DNA of 64,000 nt, taken from the NCBI GenBank assembly GCA_018374355.1, contig JAHAFI010000002.1, forward strand, positions 102,025 to 166,024, read 5' to 3'. The notes below the pieces were generated by a model. That model worked only from the letters and a program-made list of their open reading frames with translations. It was not told where the DNA came from and did no database searches. This document shows positions 1 to 6,444 of this stretch, in pieces; positions within the stretch are counted from its first letter, which is position 1; the number at the start of each line of letters is the position of its first letter. The position numbers and the translations under genes are program-made. Source of the stretch: Clostridiales bacterium (GTDB lineage Bacteria > Bacillota > Clostridia > Lachnospirales > Lachnospiraceae).

Positions 1-2
1 TC

Positions 3-422
3 ATGGAAAATCAGAACACGAACACAACCGGGACTGCAACGGAACAGCAGGAAAAAACTTTTACTCAGGAGCAGCTTGACAGTATTATTAAAAAACGTTT
101 AGCGGAAGATAGGGCAAGCAGAACTTCTGAATTTGATAAAAGGGAAGAAGAATTGAACCGAAGGGAAATGCAGATCAGAGCGAAGGAACTTCTTTCAGAA
201 CGTGGACTTCCTAAAAACTTAGCGGATGTTCTCCGGTACTCTGATGAAGAATCTTTGAAAGCTGCCATTGATGTGATAGAGCATACCAGAGGGTTCAAAG
301 GCAATGAACAGATTGAACATAATAATGAATCGCCCCAGCGGCATGTTATTGAGAACATATTACCCAAAGGTGGGAATAACGTTACAGGTGACCCATTAAG
401 AAAGGCAATGGGGCTGAAATAG
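3..422 (+). CDS. Phage scaffolding-like protein (DUF4355 type)
   Basis: The 139-residue protein has a low-complexity N-terminus, a 'TFTQEQLDSIIKKRLAED' segment and a long charged coiled-coil region (about residues 25-65). This is the layout of DUF4355 phage scaffolding proteins, which guide capsid assembly and are lost from the mature head. It sits 16 bp before the capsid gene, the usual place for a scaffold. The ATG lies two bases from the window edge, so the true start could be upstream; the portal and terminase genes would be expected there. The family call is from pattern and context only. Confidence 0.72.
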   Translation: MENQNTNTTGTATEQQEKTFTQEQLDSIIKKRLAEDRASRTSEFDKREEELNRREMQIRAKELLSERGLPKNLADVLRYSDEESLKAAIDVIEHTRGFKGNEQIEHNNESPQRHVIENILPKGGNNVTGDPLRKAMGLK

Positions 423-438
423 AAAGGGTGTATAAAAT

Positions 439-1290
439 ATGGCTATTCAGTTAGCAAGTAAATTTGAACCGTATGTTGATGAAAAATTTACAACGGAAAG
501 TAAAAAATCTCTCTTGACCAACAATGATTTTGATTGGACAGGCGCTCACACTATTAAAGTGTACAAGGTAACTACAGCAGAAATGAATGATTATGACCGG
601 GCAGGAACTGGAACAAATAATTCCCGATATGGTCAGATTCAGGGACTGGACGCAGTGACAGAAGAAATGACACTGACAAAAGACCGTTCTTTTACGTTTG
701 CTATTGATAAACTTGATGCGGATGAAACAAAGCAGCAGGTACAGGCAGCTTCTGCATTAGAACGTCAGCAGCGTGAAGTTGTCATTCCTGAAATTGATTC
801 TTATGTATATGGTGTTATGACAGTCAAAGCAGGGACAAAACCGGATGCACTGACGTTGACCAAAGAAAATATTTATTTGGAGATTATTAAAGCTAATGCG
901 GCACTTGATAATGCGGATGTACCGGAAACAGGGAGAAATATTGTGGTGACACCTGATATTTACCTGCTGTTAAAGCAGTGCAAAGATATCGTCATGGAAA
1001 CCGATATTTCCAATGAATTAAGAATCAAAGGTGTTATTGCCATGATTGACGGTGCCCATGTGATCAAGGTTCCTGCTGTAAGACTTCCGAAAAATTTTGG
1101 ATTTATGATTGCTCACCCGGTTGCAACGGTAGCGCCTACGAAACTGGAAGATTACAAAATTCATCAGGATCCGCCGGGAATCAGCGGTTCACTGGTAGAG
1201 GGACGTATCTGCTATGATGCATTTGTATTAGATAATAAAGCGAAAGCTATTTATTATCAGGAAAATAAACCAACAACATCAACAGTATAA
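439..1290 (+). CDS. Phage major capsid protein
   Basis: This 283-residue protein follows the scaffold gene directly. The opening 'MAIQLASKFEPYVDEKF' and the following region, which ends in a conserved D-R-x-G stretch, are typical of HK97-fold major coat proteins from prophages of Clostridia and lactic acid bacteria. These proteins form the icosahedral shell. The start is an ATG preceded by GAAAGGGTG. A strong hairpin terminator lies directly behind the stop codon, so capsid transcripts may end here in part, which suits a protein needed in hundreds of copies. Confidence 0.8.
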   Translation: MAIQLASKFEPYVDEKFTTESKKSLLTNNDFDWTGAHTIKVYKVTTAEMNDYDRAGTGTNNSRYGQIQGLDAVTEEMTLTKDRSFTFAIDKLDADETKQQVQAASALERQQREVVIPEIDSYVYGVMTVKAGTKPDALTLTKENIYLEIIKANAALDNADVPETGRNIVVTPDIYLLLKQCKDIVMETDISNELRIKGVIAMIDGAHVIKVPAVRLPKNFGFMIAHPVATVAPTKLEDYKIHQDPPGISGSLVEGRICYDAFVLDNKAKAIYYQENKPTTSTV

Positions 1291-1298
1291 TTTTGTTA

Positions 1299-1334
1299 AA
1301 TGTCCCCGGTTTTCTCCTTTCCGGGGACATTTTT
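1299..1334 (+). terminator. Rho-independent terminator after the capsid gene
   Basis: The arms AATGTCCCCGG and CCGGGGACATT enclose a short pyrimidine loop and are followed by a T run. It sits between the capsid gene and the next head gene and probably reduces transcription of what follows. An apparent upstream ATG for the next frame lies inside this hairpin, which argues against that start. Confidence 0.85.
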
Positions 1335-1350
1335 AGAAAGGATTGAAAAT

Positions 1351-1815
1351 ATGTCGTTAGAATTCAAAGATAATAGAACAAAAGTAAAAGAAGCATTAGA
1401 TGATGCAATCACGGCTTTTTTAATAGAAGCTGGTGGTGAATTGCAAGGGAAGACTGTAAGAAATTCACGTAAAGATCAGAGTCATACGGCAGGGTCATAT
1501 GAATATAAGGTTGATGAATCAGAGGGTGTGTGTCAGATCGGAAGTAATCTTGAAAACTCCATTTGGGAAGAGTTCGGAACAGGTGAATACGCCCTGCACG
1601 GTGACGGCAGAAAAGGCGGTTGGTACATTCCAGAAGAAAATCTAACAGCCAAGGCAAAAAGTAAAATGAAAAAAGTCATTGGAAAGAATGGTAAGGTATA
1701 TTATTTCACTAGAGGAAAAACACCAAATAGACCAATGCAGAGAGCTTTTGATTCAAGTAAAATGAAGCTGATCAGAAGATTTGGGCAGATTTTAACTCAG
1801 AGGTTTAGCAAATGA
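1351..1815 (+). CDS. HK97 gp10-like phage head-tail protein
   Basis: The 154-residue product contains 'IWEEFGTGEYALHGDGRKGG' and a C-terminal 'RPMQRAFDSSK', both typical of HK97 gp10-like proteins, which act at the head-tail joining stage. I chose the ATG at 1351 because AGAAAGG precedes it at the right distance; the frame runs further upstream only through the capsid terminator hairpin. It overlaps the next gene by 4 bp (ATGA), so the two are probably translationally coupled. Confidence 0.75.
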   Translation: MSLEFKDNRTKVKEALDDAITAFLIEAGGELQGKTVRNSRKDQSHTAGSYEYKVDESEGVCQIGSNLENSIWEEFGTGEYALHGDGRKGGWYIPEENLTAKAKSKMKKVIGKNGKVYYFTRGKTPNRPMQRAFDSSKMKLIRRFGQILTQRFSK

Positions 1816-2081
1816 AAAATATAGATAGGCTTCTTATAAAGGCAAAAAACAAATGTGGTGTTGATAGGCTTACGGTCGCATTTATATATCCGTCAGAATC
1901 AGAACCCGGAAAATGGGTTGCAAGGGGAGATATTTGGAATGGCAAGCCCGGCGGTGTCACCTACGCAACCTGTACTTGTGAATCTATTGATGATGCGTTA
2001 GATGCACTAAATGAACTCTCAGAACAACATCCCAATAATAAAGATATAACGGTTATTATCGATAATTTGGAAGGTGATTAA
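1812..2081 (+). CDS. Small phage protein, function unknown
   Basis: An 89-residue acidic protein that starts in a 4-bp ATGA overlap with the gp10-like gene. It has no membrane segment or cysteine cluster; a 'CTCESIDDALDALNEL' helix is the clearest feature. Short proteins of this type often lie just before the DUF1492 regulator and terminase in Clostridial prophages, so its position behind head genes is unexpected. I do not recognise a function. Confidence 0.6.
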   Translation: MKNIDRLLIKAKNKCGVDRLTVAFIYPSESEPGKWVARGDIWNGKPGGVTYATCTCESIDDALDALNELSEQHPNNKDITVIIDNLEGD

Positions 2082-2082
2082 A

Positions 2083-2307
2083 ATGGCAAAACGTAATCTA
2101 AAACTTGACACCCCGGATAACATCAGGAAAGCACTTGCAAAGGTGGCGAACATGACGTATAAGGGTGAAATTGACCCGAAGACAGCCAATAGCATAACGG
2201 CAACCTGCAATGTGATTTTGAGCGGTATCCGTGTGGATGATCAGGAAAAGAAGATTGCAGAACTTGAACAAATTTTAAATGAAAGGGATGTGAGATATGA
2301 CAGCTAA
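2083..2307 (+). CDS. Small phage protein, function unknown
   Basis: A 74-residue basic protein ('MAKRNLKLDTPDNIRKALAK') predicted to be mostly helical, ending in a heptad-like 'KKIAELEQILNER'. The ATG at 2083 is preferred over the in-frame GTG at 2074 because GGAAGGTG lies 6 bases upstream of it. It overlaps the next gene by 11 bp. Similar small helical proteins occur next to DUF1492 regulators in prophages. No specific function can be assigned. Confidence 0.62.
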   Translation: MAKRNLKLDTPDNIRKALAKVANMTYKGEIDPKTANSITATCNVILSGIRVDDQEKKIAELEQILNERDVRYDS

Positions 2308-2722
2308 AGAATATTTGTCAGAATTGCAGACAATGAAAGTTAAAATAGAACAGCTTCGGGAACAAAGACAGATGTATTTGGAAATGGCTACATCTATAAC
2401 CGCACCTATTAACCCAGTGAGGGTTCAGACAAGCGGAATTGTTGACCAAGTAGGAAATAACACTTCTAAAGCGGCTGATTTGGCTGTACAGATTGATGAA
2501 GAAGTTGCAGTTCTTTTGGAAAAGCAGAATGAAATAATACATCAGATTCGAGAACTACACAATATAAAATATGTTCAGCTACTGTTCAAGGTGTATGTGC
2601 AGCTTAAAACAATCAAACAGGCGGCTACGGAAATCGGACACGCATACTATTACACGGTGGAATTGCATAAAAAGGCACTTGCTGCCTTTGAAGAAAAGTA
2701 TGCCGATATTTTGGCTATATAG
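2297..2722 (+). CDS. DUF1492 phage regulator
   Basis: This 141-residue protein begins 'MTAKEYLSELQTMKVKIEQL', has a long helical N-terminal half, and ends in a sigma-region-4-like helix-turn-helix ('TIKQAATEIGHAYYYTVELH'). That is the DUF1492 layout, related to ArpU/RinA late-gene activators that switch on packaging genes. In intact prophages it usually precedes the small terminase gene. Here it is followed by a terminator and then the toxin-antitoxin cassette, with no terminase, which suggests deletion or rearrangement. Confidence 0.78.
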   Translation: MTAKEYLSELQTMKVKIEQLREQRQMYLEMATSITAPINPVRVQTSGIVDQVGNNTSKAADLAVQIDEEVAVLLEKQNEIIHQIRELHNIKYVQLLFKVYVQLKTIKQAATEIGHAYYYTVELHKKALAAFEEKYADILAI

Positions 2723-2729
2723 ACGATTT

Positions 2730-2767
2730 AAAGCATTAGTGATAATTTTATCATTAGTGCTTTTTTA
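2730..2767 (+). terminator. Terminator closing the phage gene block
   Basis: A 15-bp stem with two G-U pairs (arms AAAGCATTAGTGATA and TATCATTAGTGCTTT) is followed by a T run. It lies 7 bp past the DUF1492 stop codon. Confidence 0.8.
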
Positions 2768-2791
2768 ATGCTTATATGACGATTATATGAG

Positions 2792-2820
2792 TTGTCAAGT
2801 ACAAGAAAAGCTGTTAATAT
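2792..2820 (+). promoter_or_regulatory. Toxin promoter
   Basis: TTGTCA (2792-2797), a 17-bp spacer and TAATAT (2815-2820) match the sigma-A consensus. Transcription should start near 2827, giving a leader of about 65 nt before the toxin start codon. Long leaders are common for type I toxins. Confidence 0.65.
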
Positions 2821-2892
2821 AATGTTGGGAACAATCGTGTTACAGGGTGGCTTGACCTTCATTTTATTTTACATAGAATGGGGGTGGTGCTG

Positions 2893-2988
2893 ATGGACAA
2901 TAAAAATCATTTTGATTTCAAAGACTTGATAGCTTTTGGTATGTTCATTTTAGCATTGCTGACATTCGTTTTTACGTTTTGTCGATAA
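2893..2988 (+). CDS. Holin-like type I toxin peptide
   Basis: This 31-residue ORF follows a strong GGGGGTGGT ribosome binding site. It has a short polar N-terminus and one hydrophobic span that includes 'LIAFGMFILALLTFVF', ending in a basic residue. That pattern defines the putative holin-like toxin family of Firmicutes, related to TxpA, BsrG and Fst: small peptides that insert in the cytoplasmic membrane. A convergent antisense RNA lies downstream, as in txpA/ratA. The type I reading rests on the peptide, the promoters on both strands and the shared hairpin; toxicity is inferred. Confidence 0.8.
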   Translation: MDNKNHFDFKDLIAFGMFILALLTFVFTFCR

Positions 2989-2994
2989 TGTTTT

Positions 2995-3098
2995 AAAGCA
3001 TAGAAAAACCACCCTCATAAACTTTGACCGGTTTAGGGTGGCATTTTCTATGTAACCTTTTGCTTGGTCAACCCCTTGTGGGCGGTTGTTCCTTTTCT
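2995..3098 (-). ncRNA. Predicted antisense antitoxin RNA
   Basis: On the minus strand a promoter (3105-3133) would start an RNA near 3098 that runs to the shared hairpin and ends in its T run (GGGTGGTTTTTC). The RNA is about 100 nt, has no evident ORF, and is complementary to the 3' end of the toxin mRNA. This matches RatA/SR4-type antitoxins, which pair with and destabilise toxin mRNA. Ends are estimated from the promoter and hairpin. Confidence 0.65.
2999..3052. terminator. Shared bidirectional terminator of the toxin-antitoxin pair
   Basis: The arms CATAGAAAA-ACCACCCT (2999-3015) and AGGGTGGCA-TTTTCTATG (3035-3052) form a long stem that serves toxin mRNA on one strand and the antisense RNA on the other. 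Both transcripts therefore carry complementary 3' ends. Confidence 0.78.
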
Positions 3099-3104
3099 AT
3101 CTAT

Positions 3105-3133
3105 AATATAACACGAAAGTTCAGTGTGTTCAA
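3105..3133 (-). promoter_or_regulatory. Antitoxin RNA promoter
   Basis: Read on the minus strand, TTGAAC (3133-3128), exactly 17 bp, then TATATT (3110-3105). It is close to consensus and faces the toxin gene. Confidence 0.7.
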
Positions 3134-3314
3134 TAGAAATTTCAGAGGAATAAAAGCGTATGGAATTTGATTTTAAAATGTTCAGCGTGCATAATAATAC
3201 ACATGGATTGAACTTCTTACACGTTGCTTACAGAATAGTTGTTTTTCTTGATAAAATGGTATGTGTAAATTATCCAAACGATAATTCAAGCAAATATCGA
3301 AAAAGAGCAACAGA

Positions 3315-3346
3315 CCCCGAAAACATTGTGTTTTCGGGGTTTTCTT
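3315..3346 (+). terminator. Terminator hairpin
   Basis: CCCCGAAAACA and TGTTTTCGGGG form a stem followed by TTTTCTTT. No convincing gene on the plus strand needs it; it may be left over from a lost gene. A second small palindrome (3348-3369, ATGTGCGCC/GGCGCACAT) follows directly. Confidence 0.7.
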
Positions 3347-3373
3347 TATGTGCGCCTAGCGGCGCACATAAAA

Positions 3374-3406
3374 CAAGGAGACACCTCGAATCGGGGTGTC
3401 TCCTTG
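3374..3406 (-). terminator. Terminator of the ATPase gene
   Basis: Stem CAAGGAGACACC/GGTGTCTCCTTG, followed on the minus strand by TTTTA. It lies 24 bp past the stop codon of the minus-strand ATPase gene. Confidence 0.8.
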
Positions 3407-3429
3407 CATAGAAGATAATTAAATTTGGG

Positions 3430-4641
3430 TTAGTATGCGGTACTCAGCAGAAAATCCGCAATATGCATGGTATGGATACCTTCATAGTTGCCTCCGGCAA
3501 AAGCGTCGGTGGTAAGTACATATTTTGGATAATTGTCATGAATTTCAAGTAAACGTTCGTATTCTCGTTTCTGTGTCTTCTCGGCCTTTAATTCCTGTGT
3601 CACCTGAACATAGAGTTTTTCGTTTTGCTTCTCAGCAATAAAATCAATTTCTCCTTCTGGCGTTTTCCCGATATTGACAGTATAGCCACGGCGGCAGAGT
3701 TCCAGATACACCACATTCTCAAGACTTGCTGCGACTGTATCAGAATTAAATCCAAGAACACTGTATCGCAGTGTTGTATCTGCAAGATAGAATTTTTCCT
3801 GTGTTTTCAGCAGTTCTTTTCCCTTGATATCATAACGGGAGCAGCGGTGCAGAAGATAGGCTTTCTCCAGCTTTTCCAGATAGCTGTATACGGTTTCATT
3901 GTCAATCTTCCGATTTTCTGATTTCAGATAATCAGAAATGGATTTTGCAGAGAAGGTATTTCCCACATTGTTGAAGGTATATTTTACAACCCGTTCCAGT
4001 TGATCCACCTTGCGAATCTGATTCCGCTTTACGATATCTGAAAAGATTGTGGAGTTATAAATATCCCGTACAATGGTATACACCTCATCATGGGAGTATT
4101 CCTGTAAATGTGTTGCCGGAAAGCCGCCCAGCCGGATGTAGTTTACTAGTTCTGTTTTGGGGTCATCCGGTTCTGCATATTGTGATTTGAATGTGAGGTA
4201 TTCAGCAAAGGACAGTGTGTAAATACGGAATGCAATGTACCGTCCGGTCAGATAGGTGGAAATTTCGGAAGACATCATACGGGAGTTAGAACCTGTCACA
4301 TAGATATCCACATCATAATCCGAAGCCAGAGAGTTCACAGCTTTTTCCCAGCCTGTAATTTCCTGCACCTCGTCTAAGAGCAGGTAGGTTTTCCCATCTG
4401 GTACAAGTCGTCCTTTCAGTTCTGTAAACATCTGCTTTGCAGTCATATCTTCGTATTCCATTGAATCAAAACGATAGCTGACAATCCGTTCATCAGGAAT
4501 GCCTTTTTCCTTGCGGAGTTTTTCCATAATCATTTTCAGAATGGTAGATTTTCCGCAGCGGCGCACACCGGTCAGGATTTTTACAAACGGTGTATCCACA
4601 TACGCCATGATCTTATCTACATACATTGGTCTTTCAATCAT
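3430..4641 (-). CDS. AAA_14/DUF4143 ATPase
   Basis: The 403-residue protein has a Walker A motif 'GVRRCGKST' near residue 25, a Walker B 'YLLLDEVQ' near residue 86, a sensor-like 'VTGSNS', and a C-terminal DUF4143 part with a nuclease-like core ('EIDFIAE' then 'YVQVTQEL'). This architecture is common in gut Firmicutes and Bacteroidetes. It resembles P-loop proteins fused to a PD-(D/E)XK-like fold and is often in mobile or defence-like contexts, but its function is not established. It stands alone, with its own terminator, beside a toxin-antitoxin cassette and a toxin relic. Confidence 0.85.
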   Translation of the reverse strand: MIERPMYVDKIMAYVDTPFVKILTGVRRCGKSTILKMIMEKLRKEKGIPDERIVSYRFDSMEYEDMTAKQMFTELKGRLVPDGKTYLLLDEVQEITGWEKAVNSLASDYDVDIYVTGSNSRMMSSEISTYLTGRYIAFRIYTLSFAEYLTFKSQYAEPDDPKTELVNYIRLGGFPATHLQEYSHDEVYTIVRDIYNSTIFSDIVKRNQIRKVDQLERVVKYTFNNVGNTFSAKSISDYLKSENRKIDNETVYSYLEKLEKAYLLHRCSRYDIKGKELLKTQEKFYLADTTLRYSVLGFNSDTVAASLENVVYLELCRRGYTVNIGKTPEGEIDFIAEKQNEKLYVQVTQELKAEKTQKREYERLLEIHDNYPKYVLTTDAFAGGNYEGIHTMHIADFLLSTAY

Positions 4642-4837
4642 TGTGTCACCTCCATCTGTAAATTATTATATCGCAACAGTATGCGAAAATCAATAAGTTT
4701 TGCGGTTATAACCGGAAAAATATTTCGACAGTTCGCTATGAAGCGCAACGGAGCTGAGCGGTTCGCTGACTGCGCATGTTAGAAATCCCTTACTTCCGGG
4801 GTGATCGGGGAAAAATTCGGAGGAACCATAGATTTAA

Positions 4838-5050
4838 GTAAGTGCTGGTGACAATAGTTTTTTACCGGTCGGCTCCCAGCAGGGCGGCGTAAGACCAGTA
4901 GTGGTGTGCCAGAACGATGTCGGAAATCATTATGCACCGACCATTACATTAGCACCAATAACCACTAAGATGTTGCCCTCTATGCCGGAGCCCATCAGGA
5001 ACTTGCTTATAGATTCTATGGAAAGTTTACTTGACATTTTGCCTTTTTAG
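4838..5050 (+). pseudogene. Decayed MazF/PemK toxin gene
   Basis: An open stretch with no usable start codon encodes 'GSQQGGVRPVVVCQNDVGNH' and 'YAPTITLAPITTK'. These are the core strands of MazF/PemK endoribonucleases (family pattern GSEQGGVRPVLIIQNDVGN). Compared with the family it has lost the N-terminus, about four codons before P-V-G-S, and most of the C-terminal half. The frame runs on to a TAG at 5048, through the -35 box of the next gene. No MazE-like antitoxin is seen upstream. It is probably inactive. Confidence 0.72.
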
Positions 5051-5058
5051 ATTATAAT
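5031..5058 (+). promoter_or_regulatory. Promoter of the HTH-ABC exporter operon
   Basis: TTGACA (5031-5036), a 16-bp spacer and TATAAT (5053-5058): both boxes are perfect. The -35 box lies inside the remains of the mazF frame. Confidence 0.85.
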
Positions 5059-5064
5059 AAAATC

Positions 5065-5084
5065 ATGGAAAGCAAACTTTCCAT
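5065..5084 (+). promoter_or_regulatory. Probable operator of the HTH repressor
   Basis: A perfect inverted repeat ATGGAAAG-CAAA-CTTTCCAT lies at the predicted transcription start. An extra ATGGAAAG half-site (5018-5025) sits just upstream of the -35 box. Half-sites on both sides of the promoter suggest autorepression by the HTH protein. Confidence 0.65.
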
Positions 5085-5100
5085 AGAGAGGAGGAATATC

Positions 5101-5304
5101 GTGAAAAACCGTTTGGAAGAAATACGGAAGGAACGCGGAATCAAACAGGAAGACCTTGCCGCCGCATTAGAAGTCTCACGGCAGACAATCGGTTCTCTTG
5201 AGAATGGACGATACAATCCTTCCATCATTCTGGCCTTTAAGATTGCACGGTATTTTGAAATGAGCATTGAGGACATTTTTATCTACGAGGAGGAACGGCA
5301 ATGA
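5101..5304 (+). CDS. Small XRE-family regulator
   Basis: A 67-residue protein made almost wholly of one Cro/CI helix-turn-helix ('IKQEDLAAALEVSRQTIGSL' then 'ENGRYNPS'). The GTG at 5101 is chosen because GAGAGGAGG lies just upstream; an in-frame ATG at 5065 falls inside the operator palindrome at the transcription start and has no ribosome binding site. It shares an ATGA overlap with the membrane protein gene. Regulators of this size usually control the adjoining membrane protein and ABC genes, and the palindrome at the promoter supports that. Confidence 0.88.
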   Translation: MKNRLEEIRKERGIKQEDLAAALEVSRQTIGSLENGRYNPSIILAFKIARYFEMSIEDIFIYEEERQ

Positions 5305-5723
5305 AGATGAGAAGCAAAACAAAGGGATACCTGCTGCTGCTGATTCTTGGTGTGCTGATACTGACAGGCGATATTGTATGCAAGGAATTTCTTTCGGAAC
5401 ATGCAGAAGGGATATTAAGCGCTGTGGGAAGTATGGTGCTGGGGATTGGTGTGGCCAAATTTTTTTCCAGCCGCATGGAAGAAAAGCATCCTCAGCAGAT
5501 GAAACAAAATCAGATCGAGGTCAATGATGAGCGCAATGTGATGATCAGACATCGGGCGCAGGCGCTTTCCGGTCTGGTACTACAGTGGGGGATTTTGACC
5601 GTGGCATGGATGTGTATATTATTGGACGGCCCTCTTTGGATGATCCTGACAGGAACGGGAGCGTTTCTTGGGAAAACAATTGTGGAAATCGTTTTGATGG
5701 CTTACTACGAAAATAAAATGTGA
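5301..5723 (+). CDS. Small membrane protein, DUF2178-like
   Basis: The 140-residue protein has about four predicted membrane spans: two near residues 8-50 and two near 90-130. The central loop has 'VNDERNVMIRHRAQ', a pattern seen in DUF2178-type membrane proteins that often pair with a small XRE regulator. It is translationally coupled to the regulator by an ATGA overlap and precedes an ABC transporter. A role in sensing or in assisting the transporter is possible but unproven. Confidence 0.72.
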   Translation: MKMRSKTKGYLLLLILGVLILTGDIVCKEFLSEHAEGILSAVGSMVLGIGVAKFFSSRMEEKHPQQMKQNQIEVNDERNVMIRHRAQALSGLVLQWGILTVAWMCILLDGPLWMILTGTGAFLGKTIVEIVLMAYYENKM

Positions 5724-5736
5724 CGGAGGAAACCTT

Positions 5737-6444
5737 ATGAGATTTGTCATCGAACACTTATCAAAAAGCTTTGAAAAGAAAGAAGTTCTCAGAGACATAG
5801 ATTTTACCTTTGAGGAAGGAAAAATCTATGGTCTGCTGGGCAGAAACGGAGCAGGTAAAACAACGCTGTTCAACTGTATCAACCGCGATATGAAGGCGGA
5901 CAATGGCCGCTTTTATCTGGAGCAGGAGGACTCCCGCCGTGAAGTCACAGCGGAGGACATCGGTTATGTACTCTCTGCACCTACCGTTCCCGAGTTTTTG
6001 ACAGGCAGGGAGTTTCTGAAATTTTTTATGGATATCAACGAAAAATCCATTGAAAATTCTAAAAGCATCGACGAGTATTTTGCATATATGAGCATTGGGG
6101 AGGAAGACCGGGATAAGCTTCTAAAGGATTATTCCCACGGCATGAAAAATAAGATGCAGATGCTCATAAACATCATTGCCCAGCCGAATATTTTACTGCT
6201 GGATGAGCCTCTGACTTCTCTGGATGTGGTGGTAGCAGAGGAGATGAAGCAGCTTCTCCGTTCCCTGAAACAGAATCGTATCACCATATTTTCCACACAC
6301 CTGATGGATCTGGCTCTGGATCTTTGCGACGAAATCGTGCTTCTCAGTCACGGCGAGCTGGAGGTTGTAGAGAAAACAGATTTGGACAGCAGGGAGTTTA
6401 AGGAAAAAATCATTGCGGCGCTGCGGGAGGAAGGAAATGAATAA
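5737..6444 (+). CDS. ABC transporter ATP-binding protein
   Basis: The 235-residue ATPase has Walker A 'GRNGAGKTT', a shortened signature 'DYSHGMKNKMQ' (the usual LSGGQ replaced by YSHGM), Walker B 'ILLLDEP' and a switch His in 'FSTHLMD'. The YSxGM signature is typical of exporters and of bacitracin- or lantibiotic-type ABC-2 systems. It starts with a ribosome binding site 13 bp after the membrane protein gene and overlaps the permease by 8 bp. It should power the next protein. Confidence 0.9.
   Translation: MRFVIEHLSKSFEKKEVLRDIDFTFEEGKIYGLLGRNGAGKTTLFNCINRDMKADNGRFYLEQEDSRREVTAEDIGYVLSAPTVPEFLTGREFLKFFMDINEKSIENSKSIDEYFAYMSIGEEDRDKLLKDYSHGMKNKMQMLINIIAQPNILLLDEPLTSLDVVVAEEMKQLLRSLKQNRITIFSTHLMDLALDLCDEIVLLSHGELEVVEKTDLDSREFKEKIIAALREEGNE

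Noticed and set aside
3160..3411. 83-residue ORF on the plus strand
   Set aside because: Its second half is made of three terminator or palindrome hairpins, it has no ribosome binding site and no protein-like composition.
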